Assembly (NCBI GenBank): GCA_037039925.1
Contig: JAXRKP010000013.1
Span: forward strand, 510,316-574,315
Source of the DNA: Doris montereyensis
Lineage: Eukaryota > Mollusca > Gastropoda > Nudibranchia > Dorididae
DNA length: 64,000 nucleotides
Direction of reading: 5' to 3'
Shown here piece by piece: positions 43,332 through 64,000 of this stretch (its first letter is position 1; each line of letters begins with the position of its first letter). The position numbers and the translations under genes are program-made. The notes under the pieces are model-generated. The model worked only from the letters and a program-made list of their open reading frames with translations. It ran no database searches and had not been told where the DNA came from.

Positions 43332-43925
43332 ATGTCGACACATTTCCAATCTGCGTACCGGTACAGAAAACACCACAGTACGGAAACATCGCTTTTGAGG
43401 GTGCACAATGACATCATTAGGATGATCGACAAGAAGTCATGTGTCATGCTCGTTTTGTTAGATCTGAGCGCCGCATTTGAGACTATCGACCATGGAATCT
43501 TGCTATCACGATTGCAACGCCAATATGGAATCAACGAAACTGCCCTGAAATGGTTCGATACCTACCTTCATGAGAGAACACAATCGGTATTGATTGCCTC
43601 TTCGAGATCATCGCCTTTAAAACTTCAACATGATGTTCCTCAAGGGTCTATCCTAGGACCACTTCTCTGTAGTCTCTACACCACTCCATTAGCTGACACA
43701 ATTGAGAGGCATAACATCAAATATCATCTATATGCAGACGACACTCAACTATACATACCCCTGAGCACCAGCAATCCTACAGCATCCATTCAGACACTTC
43801 AGAATTGCACCACAGATATACAGACTTGGATGACAGAAAACAGACTTAGATTAAATGGAGATAAAACAGATATAATTGTCTTTGGAACGCGTAATCGCTC
43901 AAAACTATTAATGCATGCAATGTAA
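43332..43925 (+). pseudogene. Nested LINE reverse transcriptase fragment
   Basis: 197 codons covering RT fingers and palm: FQSAYRYRKHHSTETSLLRV, LLDLSAAFETIDHGIL, DVPQGSILGPLL, YHLYADDTQLYIPL and MTENRLRLNGDKTDIIVFGT. The YADD catalytic pair is intact in this piece, but both ends are cut by frameshifts. Confidence 0.88.
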
Positions 43926-46076
43926 ATATTTGTAATTCACATATTAAAATTCCCAATGCTGTTAAGAATGTAGGCTTTCTTGATCCTCACCTCACAATGG
44001 AGAAGCAAATTAATAAAATATGTCAAACATCTATGTTCCATCTTAAGAATATTAGCAGAATCAGATATTTTATTGATGAGGATACTGCTAAACTTTTGAT
44101 AAATGCCTTTGTAACCAGTAGATTGATTACTGCAACTCCCTCTTGTCTGGTATGTCAAAAAACATCTATCTAAACTTCAAAAGATACAAAATTATGCAGC
44201 CAGAACTATTGCTGTTAAAAAGAAATCTGATCACATTACCAAAAAAGACTCTATTGGTTGCCAGTCAGAGAGAGAATTGAATTGAAACTTAAAGGTCCTT
44301 TGCATGACTTATAAATGTTTAAATAATCTAGCTCCCCCTATCTCTGAGATTTTAGCCCCCTTTTTAAACCTAGAGTCTTGAGGTCTAATAATAGTAACTA
44401 TCTTTGTATACCCTGTACATCGACTCGTTTTGGTGAGAAAGCACTTTTCTGTGTGTGTGCACATCAACTGTAGAATGGTCTGGATGAATGCTTTGTAAGA
44501 ACTCCATATCCCTTGCATCGTTTAGAAAGTCTCTTAAAACCCACCTTTTTAAGAGGGCATATAATGCTTAGTGTCTTTTAAGCCTTTAATTTTAATGATC
44601 GTTGTTTTTGTTAGGATAGCTTATATTTATAATGAATCTTTTGATTATGTCTATGCGCATTATATATCTCGTGTCTTAATGTATTATTTACAATGTATCT
44701 TTTAGGTTTCGTGATCATGTTATACTCTTTGTATGTTTTAAGATTGTTGTATCATTTGAATCTTTTGAGTGAACTCTTAAACACTTCTATTTTAGGATAA
44801 TCATATGATACATTTTGACTTTTAAATATCATTTTCTATGACCACTATATTTCATTTATGTTGTATTGTATGATATTGTGAGGCGCTGTGAGCTTTTTGA
44901 GAAAAGGCACCATAGAAGTATATATATTATTAGAAGTTTATATATATTATTATTTTGGCAATCACTAGGTGATGATCACTAAATATTTCTTGCTCCTCTG
45001 TTTACTCTGCATCCAATGTACTGCAAATAAGGGAGCTGCTAACTATTATGTAGTCTAACATTGACTTTTCACACCTGTCTTCATCTACTCTTGTATATTT
45101 GTGGCTATCTTTATGAGGAAAAAGGTGTTGGCTATTTTCATGTTATTCTTTAGGCAAAAATCTATTAGTCTATCTCCATTTGGAGAAGTTGTTGTCTCTC
45201 CTTCTTTACCTATCACTCCTCCTGATGTTTCTATATTGTTGCCTACTCTAGCGTTTAAATCTTCTAAAACCATTAGTTCCTGTTTGTGTTCAAGCTTCAC
45301 TGCAGCTATTTGCAAAAATCATTTTCAAAGGTATCTTTTTCTTCTTTAGTGGCGTCTTCGTTTGGTCCATAAGCTATTAATAATTTATTTTCTCGTCCTT
45401 TTTTAGTTTAATATTTACCTGTAATAGTAATAGGTTGGCTTATAAATTTCCACATTCTAGATAGCTTTTCATGCCTTTTATGAACTAGGAAACCTACTCC
45501 TCCTCTAGCTCTATCTTTGATATCTACTCCTGAAAATGAAAAGATTAAAATATGATTTGGTCCTACATTTTCTATTCCTTTGTCCTTTTTTTTCTTTGTT
45601 TCTGTAATAGTAATAATAGCCAAAATGTCTACTTTGAAATTTTCCATTTCTTCAACTAATTTTAACTCTTTTTCCATTTATTGCCCTCACATTCCATGTT
45701 CCAAAAATCACAGCCTGTTCGTTTCCATTTTCGTCGTTGAAAGATCAAGCCGATTATATTATATTTATTTCTCAAAAGATCAGTTAGGTTTTGGATAAGA
45801 GGGGATTAGCTCACTGTAACCTCATTGAGGTAGATGGTGGGCATGTCCACCAACCAGGCCCCCTACCAAGTCTTATTATTTTCTGTCAGGTTAAGTCCCT
45901 TAGCCTTTGGTCATTCAAGACCAGCCTATTTCAAGGCAGCAGGTTGTTATTTTATGTCAGGTTAACTCCCTTAGCCTTTGTTGAGTCAAGACCAACATGC
46001 AAGGCAGCAGGAGACTCATGGAGGGCGGGATAATTACTCCCGTACAACGGTACTTTGTTTACCTGTCCACAAACCC

Positions 46077-46145
46077 GGTAAATAAATAAATGAATAAATA
46101 AATAAATAAATAAATGAATGAATCAATCGATAAATAAATAATTAA
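46077..46145. repeat. (AAAT)n-like microsatellite
   Basis: AATAAATGAATAAATA units directly at the 5' edge of LINE-1f copy B. Confidence 0.85.
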
Positions 46146-46299
46146 ATTTTATAAGTAAAATAAATAAAATACATGAAATTGAAAGCATAATATCATTTAT
46201 AAAGGTGTGTGGTACATGAATTAAAATCGCATAATTTAAACAATTACTTTTCTTCTAAGAAGCATCGCATGAGATATGTTTTCAGATGTTTTTAAAGGG

Positions 46300-46760
46300 A
46301 CGTGTCAAACATAGATCGTATTGACAGCGGAAGAGCATTCCAGACGTGAGGACCTGCGTTTTTAAAAGAGCACAGTGACAGTTTTGTCAGGCCTTTCTTT
46401 GGGGGAACGCTTTAGCAGACATTGATTTGTAGATCTCAGTTGGCGAGATGGAACATAACCAGAACATTTGGAACATGATAAAGAATTTGGAGCTCTGTTA
46501 TTTTAGATTTGTGACACAATGTCACAATTTTGTATATTATTCGTTTATCGATCGGGAACCAATGCAGAGACATGAATTTAGGGGTAATGTGTTCAAATAT
46601 CTTTTCTTCAAAATAACTCTGGCCGCATGGTTTTGGATACGATCGAGCTTATGAATCAAAACATCAGGTAAATTATAAAACAGGGAGTTGCAATAATCAA
46701 TTTTGGAAAAAATGTGTGCTGAAATCAATGTTTTAAATTCACATACGGATGAACATTGAA
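46300..46760 (-). mobile_element. L2/CR1-type LINE fragment (RT C-terminus)
   Basis: Minus strand reads ISAHIFSKIDYCNSLFYNLP followed by DRIQNHAARVILK, the standard end of L2/CR1 RT proteins. 5'-truncated. Confidence 0.72.
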
Positions 46761-48059
46761 TTAAGAGGAATTTGTTTCCCTAGTATACATTGATGTAGTT
46801 TCTGATTATTTTTTTTATCAAATAAAGATGGATTTAATTTAGTTGTGACGTCCATTCATTGCCACTTGTCGAACGCCATCACCATGGTGACTTTTTTCTA
46901 GTGTTGGTCATGAGTTACAAACGTTCGTCATTCAAGCTTCAACAATAAAGCATTCGAGGGATGTACATCTATTGGGGTTACTTATGCTACATGAGTCCTT
47001 TCTTGGCAGCTTTTTGTAAGAGTAGATCTAGGTGTACGATGGATGAGTGCTAAATAAGTCAAACTTCAACTTCTTTGTTCTCGAGCGTTACTGACACACC
47101 ACGTGACCGATTGACATGATGATATGACATGGGAACATTAAACTCGAAGACGTCGTTCTATCTGTTGATCACAATGTCATGTTTTATAATTCATAGCAGC
47201 TGATTTTTCATTGTATCTAGATAGATTTAGATTCTAAATTGAAATGTGTATGTGGTTGTGTGCAAGTATATAAGGCTAATAGAGAGACAGTAATACAATA
47301 TAAATATATAAACAAAGTGTCATAGTGTCTACAGTAGAGATAATATGTTCACTTGTTTTAGTAAATCAAATCAAACGATTTTTCCCTTCATTTGTTCCAA
47401 ACCGTCCCAAAAAGGACTGTCGTAAAACGAAAACATTGTGACTACAGATTATTACGAAGACAACTTCCACCTTCCGGGAAAGGAGGGAGTCACTGCAAAT
47501 CTATTACTGAAGTGTTAGTGAAGAAATTTATTTCTGAAAGCGTTGATTCTCGTGTGAGGGACCATGGCGCTATTGTTTCGCACGTCACATTTTTCAGGAA
47601 GTATACGATTATGCTTTGTCCTAATTCCTATGTTGAAAATGAAAATTGTCAATTCATGTCTGATGCCATCGAGAGCGTGAATAGTCTGAATGCTTTGATT
47701 AGGTTGGGTTGACTCTGTGTGATGAATGAAAGAGGGAGTGTCTGAAGGAGTGTGAAAGTGGCTTGTGTAATGTGGGTTTGTTTGACAATTTTATAACTAA
47801 TATTAACTTAATGTCTTCATTAGAGTAGCAGAAGTGAAATAAGTCAAATTTGAGAGGATTAGTCAGAAGGAAAGCGCTGTTGATAAGTTTTGTCGGAACC
47901 GAGGCTACATATGTAGAATCTATATCTGTAAGGTTTGGGAGCGAAATCAGTGTTGGAAAACATCAAGCTAATGACGACCAAGGGAAGATCACTTGAAAAT
48001 CTAAATGAGCGGGCAGTAATTCGAAACTGAGCCACAAATTCTCGCCTCAATTATCCTCG
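46761..48059. other. Unassigned intergenic region
   Basis: A 106-codon open frame at 47392-47712 lacks an upstream ATG and any recognised motif. TATATAAG-like sequence is present at 47270. No splice-supported gene could be built. Confidence 0.4.
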
Positions 48060-48331
48060 ACGAGGGATCAAGATCAAGAACAGAAATGATATCAAGAGCT
48101 GCACAGACAACAGCCATGGCCAAGCTCAAGCTTATCTGGAAGGGCATAAACAGTGTTTTGACTAAACTAACTTATTGCGTGCATTGATTTTTCCTATATT
48201 CTTTCTATGCTTGTGAGTCCTAGACATTAACTGTCGACTTGCAGACAAAGATCCAAGCTATGGAGATGAGATGAGGTGCTACAAAAGACTCACTCATATT
48301 CGTAATAAATTTGAACTATCTAAGGGCTGTT
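48060..48331 (+). mobile_element. LINE fragment, RT C-terminal region (different family)
   Basis: With one frameshift reads AMAKLKLIWKGINSVLTKL, then YACESWTLTVDLQTKIQAME and MRCYKRLTHI. This is the widespread LINE motif SALSKLEPIWKDKNIS...YACESWTLTAELQ-RIQAMEMRCYR. Confidence 0.75.
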
Positions 48332-48504
48332 GAAGTCAAAGGCGAAATATGACAATAAGTGACAACTCCACTTTGTTGTTTACGTCATTTATCTTTTTTT
48401 AATTGCTAGATATTTCTCGTTTGTTGTCTGACGAAGGGTTATAAACGAAACGTCACGTGTTTGTTCTGTCTCTATTAGTATTGTCATTTTTCGCCTTTAA
48501 CTTC
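48332..48504. mobile_element. Short inverted-repeat element (about 173 bp)
   Basis: Left end GAAGTCAAAGGCGAAATATG and right end TTTTTCGCCTTTAACTTC form an inverted repeat of about 26 bp with one or two mismatches. The centre carries CTGACGA and GAAACG boxes. A related, partly deleted copy lies at 52727-52806. Possible MITE or degenerate Penelope-type terminal repeat. Confidence 0.55.
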
Positions 48505-48539
48505 TCCACAGTGGCTCGTATTATTCACAGCTATATTCA

Positions 48540-49200
48540 TAGTTCATATGTCACAATGTTTGTTTGTTTGATTGCTTCTTTTGGACATTTACTTAGTTCC
48601 TATTACGTCAAGCAATGTTTTTTTGTTTGATTGCTTCATTGACATTTACTCAGTTCATATTACGTCAAGCAACGTTTGTTTGTTTGATTGCTTCATTGAC
48701 ATTTACTTAGTTCATATTACGTCAAGCAACGTTTGTTTGTTTGATTGCTTCATTGACATTTACTTATTGTTCATATTACGTCAAGCAACGTTTGTTTGTT
48801 TGATTGTTTCATTGACATTTGCTTAGTTCATATTACGTCAAGCAACGTTTGTTTGTTTGATTGTTTCATTGAAATTTATTCCGTTCATATGTCAAGCAAC
48901 GTTTGTTTGACTGTTTGTTTGTTTGCTTCATTGCAATTCACTCCGTTCTTGTTATGTCAAGCAACGTTCGTTTGCTCGTTTGTTTGCTTGTTAGTTTGAT
49001 TCATTGAAATTTACTTCGTTTCTATGTTTAGTTTCCTTGTTGGTTTAATTGAAATTTACTCTTTTCATGTTGTCAAACAACGTTTGTGTGGGGTTTTTTT
49101 GTTCGTTGTTCGTTGTTTGTTTGTTTGCTTCATTAATATTCTATCAAACAATGTGTTTACATCATTGTTCGTTTGTTTTTGTTTTTTGCTTCATTCAAAA
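48540..49200. repeat. 57-bp minisatellite (19-codon period)
   Basis: Near-exact 57-bp units, each with TTCATATTACGTCAAGCAAC and GTTTGTTTGATTGCTTCATT, from about 48580 to 48870, then decaying units to 49200. The period is a multiple of three, so a frame stays open over several units; it is not supported as a gene. Confidence 0.88.
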
Positions 49201-49283
49201 TTTACTCCGTTCATAATCTCTCGGTCTGTCTGTCTGTCTGTCTGTCTCTCTTCCTCTCTTCCTTTCTCTTTCTAGAAATTCAT

Positions 49284-49962
<679 letters not shown>

Positions 49963-50206
49963 GGTATGACGTCTTTTTCTTTTTTTAAAAACATTTTTAC
50001 TTTAGATTTAATGTGATTTTAACGGTAATGAAGGACACTTTGCAACAGTAAACAAGACAATAGATGAGCGAAATTTTTAAAATTTTTAATTTAAACGTTT
50101 TCATCATTATTTTGTTCTAAATTGATTAGATTTAAAATCATATAATGTAAGATAAACCAAGATAACACAGCGATCAGGAAACTTTATGCAGGTCAATTCG
50201 AATTGA

Positions 50207-60703
<10,497 letters not shown>

Positions 60704-61084
60704 CACCAATGTATTATATTATGTTATACAATGTAGTGTCTAGACTCAGATCTAGCTCGATCTAAAATGCTTTTCCTTACTTAACACCTTTTAAATGCAA
60801 TTAAAATGAAACATGTATCTTTGGTTTCTATATTTAAATTAGATCTACATATATCATAAATCTAGTATCAAGATATGTTTTGTTTCAACTTATTTTAATT
60901 CAGTATTTCTCAGTCTTTAGGTTAGATCTAGGTCTACCACGCTACAGCATAAGTGTGCCGTACCTAAAGGAAGAAACGATATCATATGGGCTTAGCAACA
61001 AGCATTTCCAAAATGACGTAGAACACATTACAATTTGCGTAACTTTCAGTGGAAGTGCAAATCTGTGCTTCCCAAGAGATGCAC
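60704..61084. other. Upstream flank of DyP-like gene
   Basis: AT-rich sequence before the next LINE fragment; must hold the promoter or an upstream non-coding exon. No clear core element identified. Confidence 0.4.
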
Positions 61085-62211
61085 AATAGGGTTAAGTCAT
61101 GGATGATATCTAATAAGCTAAAATTGAATGAGGACAAGACTTAAATTATGCAATTGAGCAAGAAAACTTCGAGTAAAACGTTTTTGTTAAAAAAGTTAAA
61201 ATAGCAGAATCAAGTATTGATGTTGTAAATATGTTCGAAATCTTGGTTGTTATTTAGATCATGAACTTGTGATGATAGACCATGTTACTAAAAAAATTCA
61301 GAGCTGCAATTTTCATTTGAAGAAATTAGCAAGATATGATTTATTGTAGACCAAGCAACAACAAAAATGCTTGTTGTATCATGTATTCTTAGTCGTATGG
61401 ATTATTGCAATACTCTCTTAACGTCTGCACCAAAATATTTGATTCAGATTGAAAAAGCTTCAGAATAAGGCGGCTATGCTAATTAGTTTAACTAAACAAA
61501 GTGAGCCAATTACATTCTTTCCTTTTTTTATCAGTTCCCATTCTACCTTTCGGTGTATGGGTTCAGATGTCCGAGATGATATTTCTCCAGGATGCCCTGT
61601 CCTGACATGTTTTGTTTCTTTCCAAAAAAGTTAGATTTCTATGCTTCAATGCTTCTTTTATATCTTCTTCCCACTTTCTCCGAGGTCTGCCTTTTGGTCT
61701 TTTACTAGCTTTACCTTGGGCTTTAGCACTGTATACTGATTTAGCTATTCTATTGTCATTCATTCTGTTTACATGCCCAAACCATCTCAGTTGATTTATT
61801 TCTATCGTTGTTTTTATGCCACCTGCTGTGCTTTGATCTGTTATGGTTGTGTTTCTGATTTTGTCTCTTTTAGTTCAGCCAATTACGCCAGTGTTAAAAT
61901 AACTACACTGGCTCCCAATAAGTTACAGGATAGATTTTAAGACCCTTCGTTGTTGTTACAAATGTTTAAATGGTTTTGCCCTGGTTTTGCGCCATCCTAT
62001 TTACAGGAGCTGATCAGTGTTTACCAACCTAAAAAGAATATTAAGATAATTAAATTCCCTCTTAATCACCATGCCAACTAAAAGATCATCTTTTAGTGAA
62101 AAGTCATACAGTCATGTTGCCCCTCTTTTATGTAATAATATCTCTTGCAAAACTAGAAGCAGTCCTTCATTTCTTCAATTTTGTAAAAATAATCTTAATA
62201 CTGAACTGGGC
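61085..62211 (+). mobile_element. L2/CR1-type LINE fragment interrupted by LINE-1f copy E
   Basis: Reads WMISNKLKLNEDKT-like, then SCILSRMDYCNTLLTSAPKY and, after the insertion, TLAPNKLQDRF-like LHWLP-equivalent sequence and PSYLQELISVYQP-like text across frameshifts, followed by NNLNTEL. 5'-truncated. Confidence 0.72.
61514..61876 (-). mobile_element. LINE-1f copy E with 10-bp target-site duplication
   Basis: 5'-truncated minus-strand copy (MNDNRIAKSVYSAKAQGKAS, then RRKWEEDIKEALKHRNLTFL) flanked by AGCCAATTAC at 61504-61513 and 61877-61886. Confidence 0.88.
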
Positions 62212-63087
62212 AGCGGACACGTAAGCACCTGTACGAGGATTAGGCGGTCCCGCCTCCCCGAGTCTCCTGCTGCCTTGCAGGCGGGTCTTGGTTTACCAAA
62301 GGCTAAGGAGTTAACCCTGATAAAAAGTAACAGCCTGCTGCCTTGCGGGTTGGTTTTGAGCAACCAAAGGCTAAGGAAGTTAACACTGACATAAAATAAC
62401 AAGGCCCGGTAGGGGGCCTCAAGGTGGCATCCCTACCATCTACATACGGCACAGTGGGCCAATCCCCTGCTTATTCAAAACCAAAGTGGTTCAAAGAAAT
62501 ATAATATAATGATATACCCGGCTTGAACTTTCGAAGACGTCTCTGCCAGAGAACACGGACTGTGATTTTTGGAACATGGAATGTTAGGGCAAAGAATCAG
62601 AATTAACCGAAGAAATGGAAAAATTCAAAGTAGGCATTTTGGCTATTACAGAAACAAAGAAAAAAAGACAAGGAATAGAAAATGTAGGACCAAATCATAC
62701 TTTAATCTTCTCAGGAGTAGATGTCAAAGCGAGAGCTAGAGCTGGAGAAGGCCCCCTAATGCATAAAAGACATGAACAGCTACTAAAAGGTTGGAGATTT
62801 ATAAGTCCACAGCTATTAGAGGTAAATATTTAACCAAAAAGAAGAGAAATTAAATTATTAATAGCTTATGGACCAAACGCGGATGCCACTAAAGAAGAAA
62901 AGATATCTTCAAAAATGATTTACAAATAGCTGCAGAAAATCTCAAACCCAAACAGGAATTAATGGTTTTAGGAGATTTAAACACTAGAGTAGGCAACAAT
63001 GTAGAAACATCAGAAGGAGTAGCCTAATAGGTAAAGAATGAGAGACAAAAACGTCTCCAAATGAAGAGAGACTAATAGATTTTTGCT
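62212..63087 (+). mobile_element. LINE-1f copy G1: 5' UTR subrepeats and start of endonuclease
   Basis: Two CCAAAGGCTAAGG subrepeats (62260-62380), a GGCACAGTGGGCCAATCCCC block, then FGTWNVRAK and VGILAITETKKKRQGIENVG, FSGVDVKARARAGEG and LGDLNTRVGNN with stops. TWN and TE are APE-endonuclease signature residues. It breaks at 63087. Confidence 0.82.
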
Positions 63088-64000
63088 AGGACTGATAGGG
63101 GCCCTCAAGATGGCAGCCCCACCATCTACCTAGGGTACAATGGGCTAATCCCCTGCTTATCCATTAACAAAAGATTCAGAAAGGAACAAAAAAATAATAT
63201 AACTGGCTTGATCTTTCGAAGACGAACTTGGAAACGAAGACAGACTGATTTTTGGAAAACATGGAATGTTGGGGCAATAAATGGAAAAGAGTTAGAATTA
63301 GTTGAAGAAGCGGAAAAATTCAAAGTAGATATTTTGACCATTACAGAAACAAAGAAAAAGGACAAGGAATACAAAATGTAGGATCGAATCATATTTTGAT
63401 CTTCTCAGGAGTAGATGTCAAAGATAGAGCTAGAGCAGGAGTAGGCCTCCTAGTGCATAAAAGACATGGACACCTATTAGAAAGTTGGAAATTTATAAGC
63501 CCACGGCTATTAGAGGTAAATATTAAACCAAAAAGACAAGAAATTAAATTATTAATAGCTTCTGCGATGCGGCAGTAACAATTAATAATTTAATTTCTTG
63601 TCTTTTTTGTTTAATATTTACCAAAGAAGACGCAACTAAAGAAGAAAAAGATATCTTCGAAAACGATATACAAATAGCTGCAGAGAATCTTAAACCAAAA
63701 CAGGAACTAATGCTTTTAGGAGATTTAAATGCTAGAGTAGGCAACAATGTAGAAACGTCAGGAGGAGTAATAGGTAAAGAAGTAGAGACAACAACTTCTC
63801 CAAATGAAGAGAGAATAATAGATTTTTGCCTAAAGAATAACATGAAAATAGCCAACACCTTTTTCCTCATAAAGATATCCACAAATATACAAGAATAAAT
63901 GAAGACAGGCGTGAAAAGTCAATGATAGACTACATAATAGTTAGCAGCTCCTTTTTTACAGTACATTGGATGCAAGAGTAAACAAGGAGCAGAAATATTT
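63088..64000 (+). mobile_element. LINE-1f copy G2, 5' end, runs off the window
   Basis: Second 5' end in tandem: GGGCTAATCCCCTGCTTATC, then TWNVGAINGKELELVEEAEK, FSGVDVKDRARAGVGLLVHK, LGDLNARVGNNVETSGGVIG and NNMKIANTFFLIKISTN. It contains an inverted duplication at 63515-63622 that breaks the frame. Confidence 0.82.
63515..63622. repeat. Inverted duplication inside LINE-1f endonuclease, 42-bp arms
   Basis: 63515-63556 and 63581-63622 are reverse complements with one mismatch, separated by 24 bp. The right arm is out of place relative to other LINE-1f copies. Confidence 0.85.

Larger units (their letters stand above)
41111..44952 (+). mobile_element. Nested L2/CR1-type LINE
   Basis: Plus-strand element of about 3.84 kb. 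Starts with a 5' region, then an APE-type endonuclease (LDIFIITESWLF, TGDFNLHIDDHDYDDA, FSDHHCVSF), then RT with VLLDLSAAFETIDH, VPQGSILGPL and YADDTQLY (43.3-43.9 kb), then an ITSRLDYCNSLL-type C-terminus. Several frameshifts, so inactive as read. It ends in an A/T-rich TATATATTATTA tail at 44952. Confidence 0.85.
39041..46075 (-). mobile_element. LINE-1f copy B, near full length, split by a nested LINE
   Basis: 3' part 39041-41110 and 5' part 44953-46075, interrupted by another LINE. Pieces seen in protein order: 5' UTR subrepeats (45830-46030), endonuclease (LLEDLNARVGNN-like and SGVDIKDRARGGVGF), linker, RT with NYRGISLLKVPGKVYARIME, FIDLEKAFDT, then LRWFGHINKMNDNRIAKSV and GRPRKKWEEDI. 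Joined length is about 3.2 kb. RTE-like by its single ORF and the GTWNVR-type start seen in other copies; the clade is not certain. Confidence 0.85.

Noticed and set aside
47392..47712. 106-codon single-exon gene
   Set aside because: No ATG near its start, no known motif, no neighbouring splice partners; left as unassigned.

Overview
The window is eukaryotic nuclear DNA: AT-rich, with short exons, long introns and many transposon remnants and microsatellites. It looks like an animal, most plausibly a lophotrochozoan such as a gastropod mollusc. The species is an inference from the element mix and from Hrs and METTL26 homologues; nothing in the sequence names it.

Three protein-coding genes were assembled by hand from splice signals, reading phase and recognisable family motifs. 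(1) Positions 191-3539, plus strand: the last three exons of a METTL26-like (UPF0585/DUF938) methyltransferase-family gene whose 5' part lies outside the window. (2) Positions 9846-38103, minus strand: a complete HGS/Hrs gene (ESCRT-0) in 19 coding exons, about 825 codons, with VHS, FYVE, UIM, a coiled-coil core and a Q/P/M-rich tail ending in a clathrin box. (3) Positions 50207-60703, minus strand: a five-exon DyP-type (YfeX-like) haem peroxidase-like gene, about 427 codons, with a mitochondrial-type presequence and one membrane segment. The proximal His and a candidate distal Arg are kept, but the Asp of the GXXDG motif is lost. HGS is convergent with the METTL26-like gene and in tandem with the DyP-like gene; no functional link among the three is evident.

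The rest is repeats. One LINE family (called LINE-1f here; single EN-RT ORF, RTE-like) occurs at about 34.5-36.8 kb, 39.0-41.1 plus 45.0-46.1 kb, 49.8 kb, 50.5-52.7 kb, 57.9-58.7 kb, 61.5-61.9 kb and 62.2-64 kb. A second LINE with an L2/CR1-type RT (41111-44952) is nested precisely inside one of these copies. There are also four TA-flanked TIR elements, three tRNA-headed SINE families, a 72-bp-arm palindrome, long (AG)n, (GAA)n, (ATGT)n and (AAT)n arrays and three minisatellites.

Several exons of HGS and the DyP-like gene need single-base indel corrections to stay open, mostly in homopolymer or purine runs. This points to consensus errors in the assembly, or less likely to gene decay. No CRISPR arrays, rRNA genes or bacterial operons are present.
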